Source of the DNA: Thermoplasmata archaeon
GTDB taxonomy: Archaea; Thermoplasmatota; Thermoplasmata; Lutacidiplasmatales; UBA184
Direction of reading: 5' to 3'
Assembly (NCBI GenBank): GCA_021848165.1
Contig: JAJZMW010000020.1
Location: forward strand, 1 to 7,169
Length of the DNA stretch: 7,169 nt
In this document: piece after piece, positions 5,906 to 7,169 of the stretch
Layout: the number at the start of each line of letters is the position of its first letter
Position numbering within the stretch: position 1 is the first letter of the stretch
Position numbers and translations under genes: made by a program
The notes under the pieces: generated by a model
The model's input: the letters and a program-made list of their open reading frames with translations, nothing else
Told to the model about the DNA's origin: nothing
The model's database searches: none

Positions 5906-6820
5906 CTACGCTCGCGCCGGGAGGATCCGGGCGAACTCCTCCGCCATCCGGGCCGCGTGCGGGAGGTGGCGCACGGAGACCTGTTCGACGTTCGCTCCGA
6001 GGGGGACGGCCGGCCCGTCGGCCCCGCCGCCCACCTCCCGGTACAGCTCGACGGCCAGTTCGATGGAACGCGTGGCGGCCTCCGCGGGGGTGCCGCCGGC
6101 GAGGACCTCGCGCTCGACGCGCTCGGGGATGTCCGCGCCCAACCATCGGATGAACTCGATGTCGGCTTCGTCGGCGAGCGGGGCGAGGCTCAGAAGCACC
6201 GGCACGGGGCGGATGCGGGCCTCCGCGCAAAGGCTCGCGTACTCCGTCAACGTCGTTCGTACGGGGCCGGCATCGAACACGATCTGCGTCGTGAAGAACG
6301 CGCAGCCCGCCTGGGTCTTGGCGACCATCCGGTGGGCTTCGCCGGTGCGCTGGGGGATGGCGATGTTGCCGATCCGACCGCGCGCGGCCCCGAAGATCGG
6401 CGCGCAGATCCGGTCCGCCTCGATCACGGGGGGCCCCGGGTACGGAATGTAGCGGGAGCTGCCGCCGACCAGGATGGCGTGGGCGATCCCCGCGGCCACG
6501 CTCTCCATCGACCAGCGCACGAGCGCATCGCGATCCGGGAGGTGGGCGACGACCTTGTTGACGACCGTCTCGCGCCCGGTCGCCTCGGCGAGGCGGCGCG
6601 CGTATCCTCGCACGTCCCCGCTGCGGTAGTACGGGCGACCTTCGTGGTTCTCGTCGACGAGCTCGGGGACGTTGATCGCGTCGATGCGGGGGTTCGCGAG
6701 GACCGTCTGGACGACCGCGTCGACCTGGCTCGCGAGACGCTCGCGACCCAGCCGCGCGGACGGGGGCACGGGCTCGAAGACCAGGGGATGGCTCCGGAGC
6801 CGGTCACCGAACGAACTCAT
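5906..6820 (-). CDS. metF: Methylenetetrahydrofolate reductase-like flavoprotein (MetF/MTHFR family)
   Basis: This 304-residue TIM-barrel protein resembles methylenetetrahydrofolate reductase, which uses FAD and a reduced nicotinamide to make the methyl-folate needed for methionine. The strand-one motif FEPVPPS near residue 15 places E16 where the family has its catalytic glutamate (FEFFPP in bacterial MetF). FFTTQIVFD at 175-183 matches the substrate-binding TQ-FFD motif, with Q179 as the conserved glutamine. INVPELVDENHEGRPYY at 49-65, LVGGSSR at 117-123 and YPGPPVIEA at 127-135 fit an archaeal subgroup. The real C1 carrier could be folate or a pterin, so the reaction is inferred. The start is ATG 6818-6820, without a Shine-Dalgarno site. 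The stop lies one base from the stop of the convergent regulator gene. It is not in the arginine operon, and no link between the two functions is evident beyond amino acid synthesis. Confidence 0.75.
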   Translation of the reverse strand: MSSFGDRLRSHPLVFEPVPPSARLGRERLASQVDAVVQTVLANPRIDAINVPELVDENHEGRPYYRSGDVRGYARRLAEATGRETVVNKVVAHLPDRDALVRWSMESVAAGIAHAILVGGSSRYIPYPGPPVIEADRICAPIFGAARGRIGNIAIPQRTGEAHRMVAKTQAGCAFFTTQIVFDAGPVRTTLTEYASLCAEARIRPVPVLLSLAPLADEADIEFIRWLGADIPERVEREVLAGGTPAEAATRSIELAVELYREVGGGADGPAVPLGANVEQVSVRHLPHAARMAEEFARILPARA

Positions 6821-6826
6821 CTCGCA

Positions 6827-6848
6827 CCCCGGGCCGATTGGGCCGGGG
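6827..6848 (-). repeat. GC-rich hairpin just upstream of the MTHFR-like gene
   Basis: CCCCGGGCC (6827-6835) and GGCCGGGG (6841-6848) form an 8-base-pair stem with one bulged G and a 5-base loop. It ends 6 bases before the start codon at 6820. If the transcript starts upstream of it, the stem would sit in the leader and could hinder translation. In DNA this GC-rich such stems also appear by chance. Confidence 0.35.
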
Positions 6849-6859
6849 CGAGGTCCGAA

Positions 6860-6876
6860 GGATTTTGAGGTTTGGT
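6860..6876 (-). promoter_or_regulatory. Weak TATA-like element for the MTHFR-like gene
   Basis: The minus strand reads CCAAACCTCAAAATCCT-like sequence here, the only AT-enriched patch in the 141-base spacer between the MTHFR-like gene and the divergent gene at 6962. Its centre lies about 44 bases before the ATG, nearly the same spacing as the TATA-like element of argG. The match to a TATA box is poor. The remainder of this spacer holds nothing else recognisable. Confidence 0.25.
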
Positions 6877-6961
6877 CCAGCGGACGGGATTACACGGGGC
6901 GCAATCGAGACTCGCGGCGAACAACCCGCAAGTTCATCCGCCCGGCCCCGCTGGCGGGCGC

Positions 6962-7169
6962 GTGCCGTCGCGTCGCTCCGCTCCCGTCGACGGGGGGCTC
7001 CGGCTCGGCGACCCCCGCGCCCGGGTCCACGTGGCCGCGGTCGGGTTCGAGGTCGAGCGGGTGGTCGAGCCGATCGCACGCGATCGCGCCGACCGGGCCT
7101 ACCTCGTCACGCGGGCCGACCGCGACGACGCGGCGGCGTTCGTCGACGAAGTTGACCGTCGCTTGCGGC
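6962..7169 (+). CDS. N-terminal fragment of an HFX_2341/DUF6293-like transcriptional regulator, cut by the right edge
   Basis: An open frame from GTG 6962-6964 runs 69 codons off the right edge; the frame is open from 6869 but has no better start. The first 20 residues are unremarkable. Residues 21-69 read RVHVAAVGFEVERVVEPIAR, then ADRAYLVTRADRDDAAAFVDEVDRRLR. This pattern of a short strand ending in GFE, a helix with R and EP, a second strand ending in YLVT and a charged helix resembles the N-terminal domain of the archaeal HFX_2341 family (DUF6293), a Rossmann-like ligand-binding domain usually followed by a winged helix. The winged helix would lie outside the window. No Shine-Dalgarno site precedes the GTG, so the exact start is uncertain. 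It is divergent from the MTHFR-like gene. Family assignment from 50 residues is tentative. Confidence 0.6.
   Translation, partial: MPSRRSAPVDGGLRLGDPRARVHVAAVGFEVERVVEPIARDRADRAYLVTRADRDDAAAFVDEVDRRLR

Noticed and set aside
4227..6452. A 741-codon open frame on the plus strand
   Set aside because: It runs antisense to argG and the MTHFR-like gene and out of frame through the regulator gene. Its product is rich in Arg, Gly, Asp and Pro with no recognisable motif, as expected of a shadow frame in GC-rich DNA.
6838..7155. A 105-codon plus-strand frame and a 91-codon minus-strand frame at the right end
   Set aside because: Both are Arg/Gly/Pro-rich without any pattern. The frame beginning at GTG 6962 shows a recognisable strand-helix pattern.
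1..7169. CRISPR arrays, tRNA genes, insertion sequences, attachment sites
   Set aside because: No regularly spaced repeats, cloverleaf-like sequences, transposase motifs or terminal repeats were seen on reading both strands.

Overview
The window looks like chromosomal DNA from a GC-rich archaeon (about 70% G+C by eye). The clues are a LysW carrier-protein pathway linked to argG and argH, an ACT-domain regulator resembling the archaeal COG2150 family, an HFX_2341-like regulator at the right edge, overlapping genes with some GTG starts, and AT-poor promoters without Shine-Dalgarno sites ahead of first genes. A euryarchaeal or Thermoplasmatota-type lineage is my best guess. It is inferred from gene content, not from a marker gene.

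Left and centre (1-5150, all on the minus strand): one compact operon in transcription order argG, argH, lysW/argW, lysX/argX, lysY (argC-like) and lysZ (argB-like, running off the left edge). The argH-lysW, lysW-lysX and lysX-lysY junctions are stop/start overlaps of 4, 8 and 4 bases, and the other spacings are 11 and 5 bases. The 53-residue carrier protein LysW lies in the overlap zone between argH and lysX. LysX attaches the amino group of glutamate (or alpha-aminoadipate) to the C-terminal glutamate of LysW, LysZ phosphorylates the side-chain carboxylate and LysY reduces it to the semialdehyde. LysJ and LysK, not in the window, would finish ornithine (or lysine). ArgG and ArgH turn citrulline into arginine. 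Their presence in the same operon points to arginine as the main or shared product.

Middle (5151-5250): a roughly 100-base divergent intergenic region, the most AT-rich part of the window. It carries a TATA-like element for argG framed by a GTCAC/GTGAC inverted repeat, and a second 9+6+9 inverted repeat just before the divergent gene. That gene (5251-5904, plus strand) encodes an HTH-like plus ACT-domain protein, a good candidate for an amino-acid-sensing regulator of the operon and of itself.

Right (5906-7169): a methylenetetrahydrofolate reductase-like gene on the minus strand converges on the regulator gene with one base between the stop codons. A 141-base divergent spacer follows, then the 5' end of a plus-strand gene resembling the HFX_2341/DUF6293 regulators, cut by the right edge. 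No tRNA, rRNA, CRISPR array, insertion sequence or integrase was seen.
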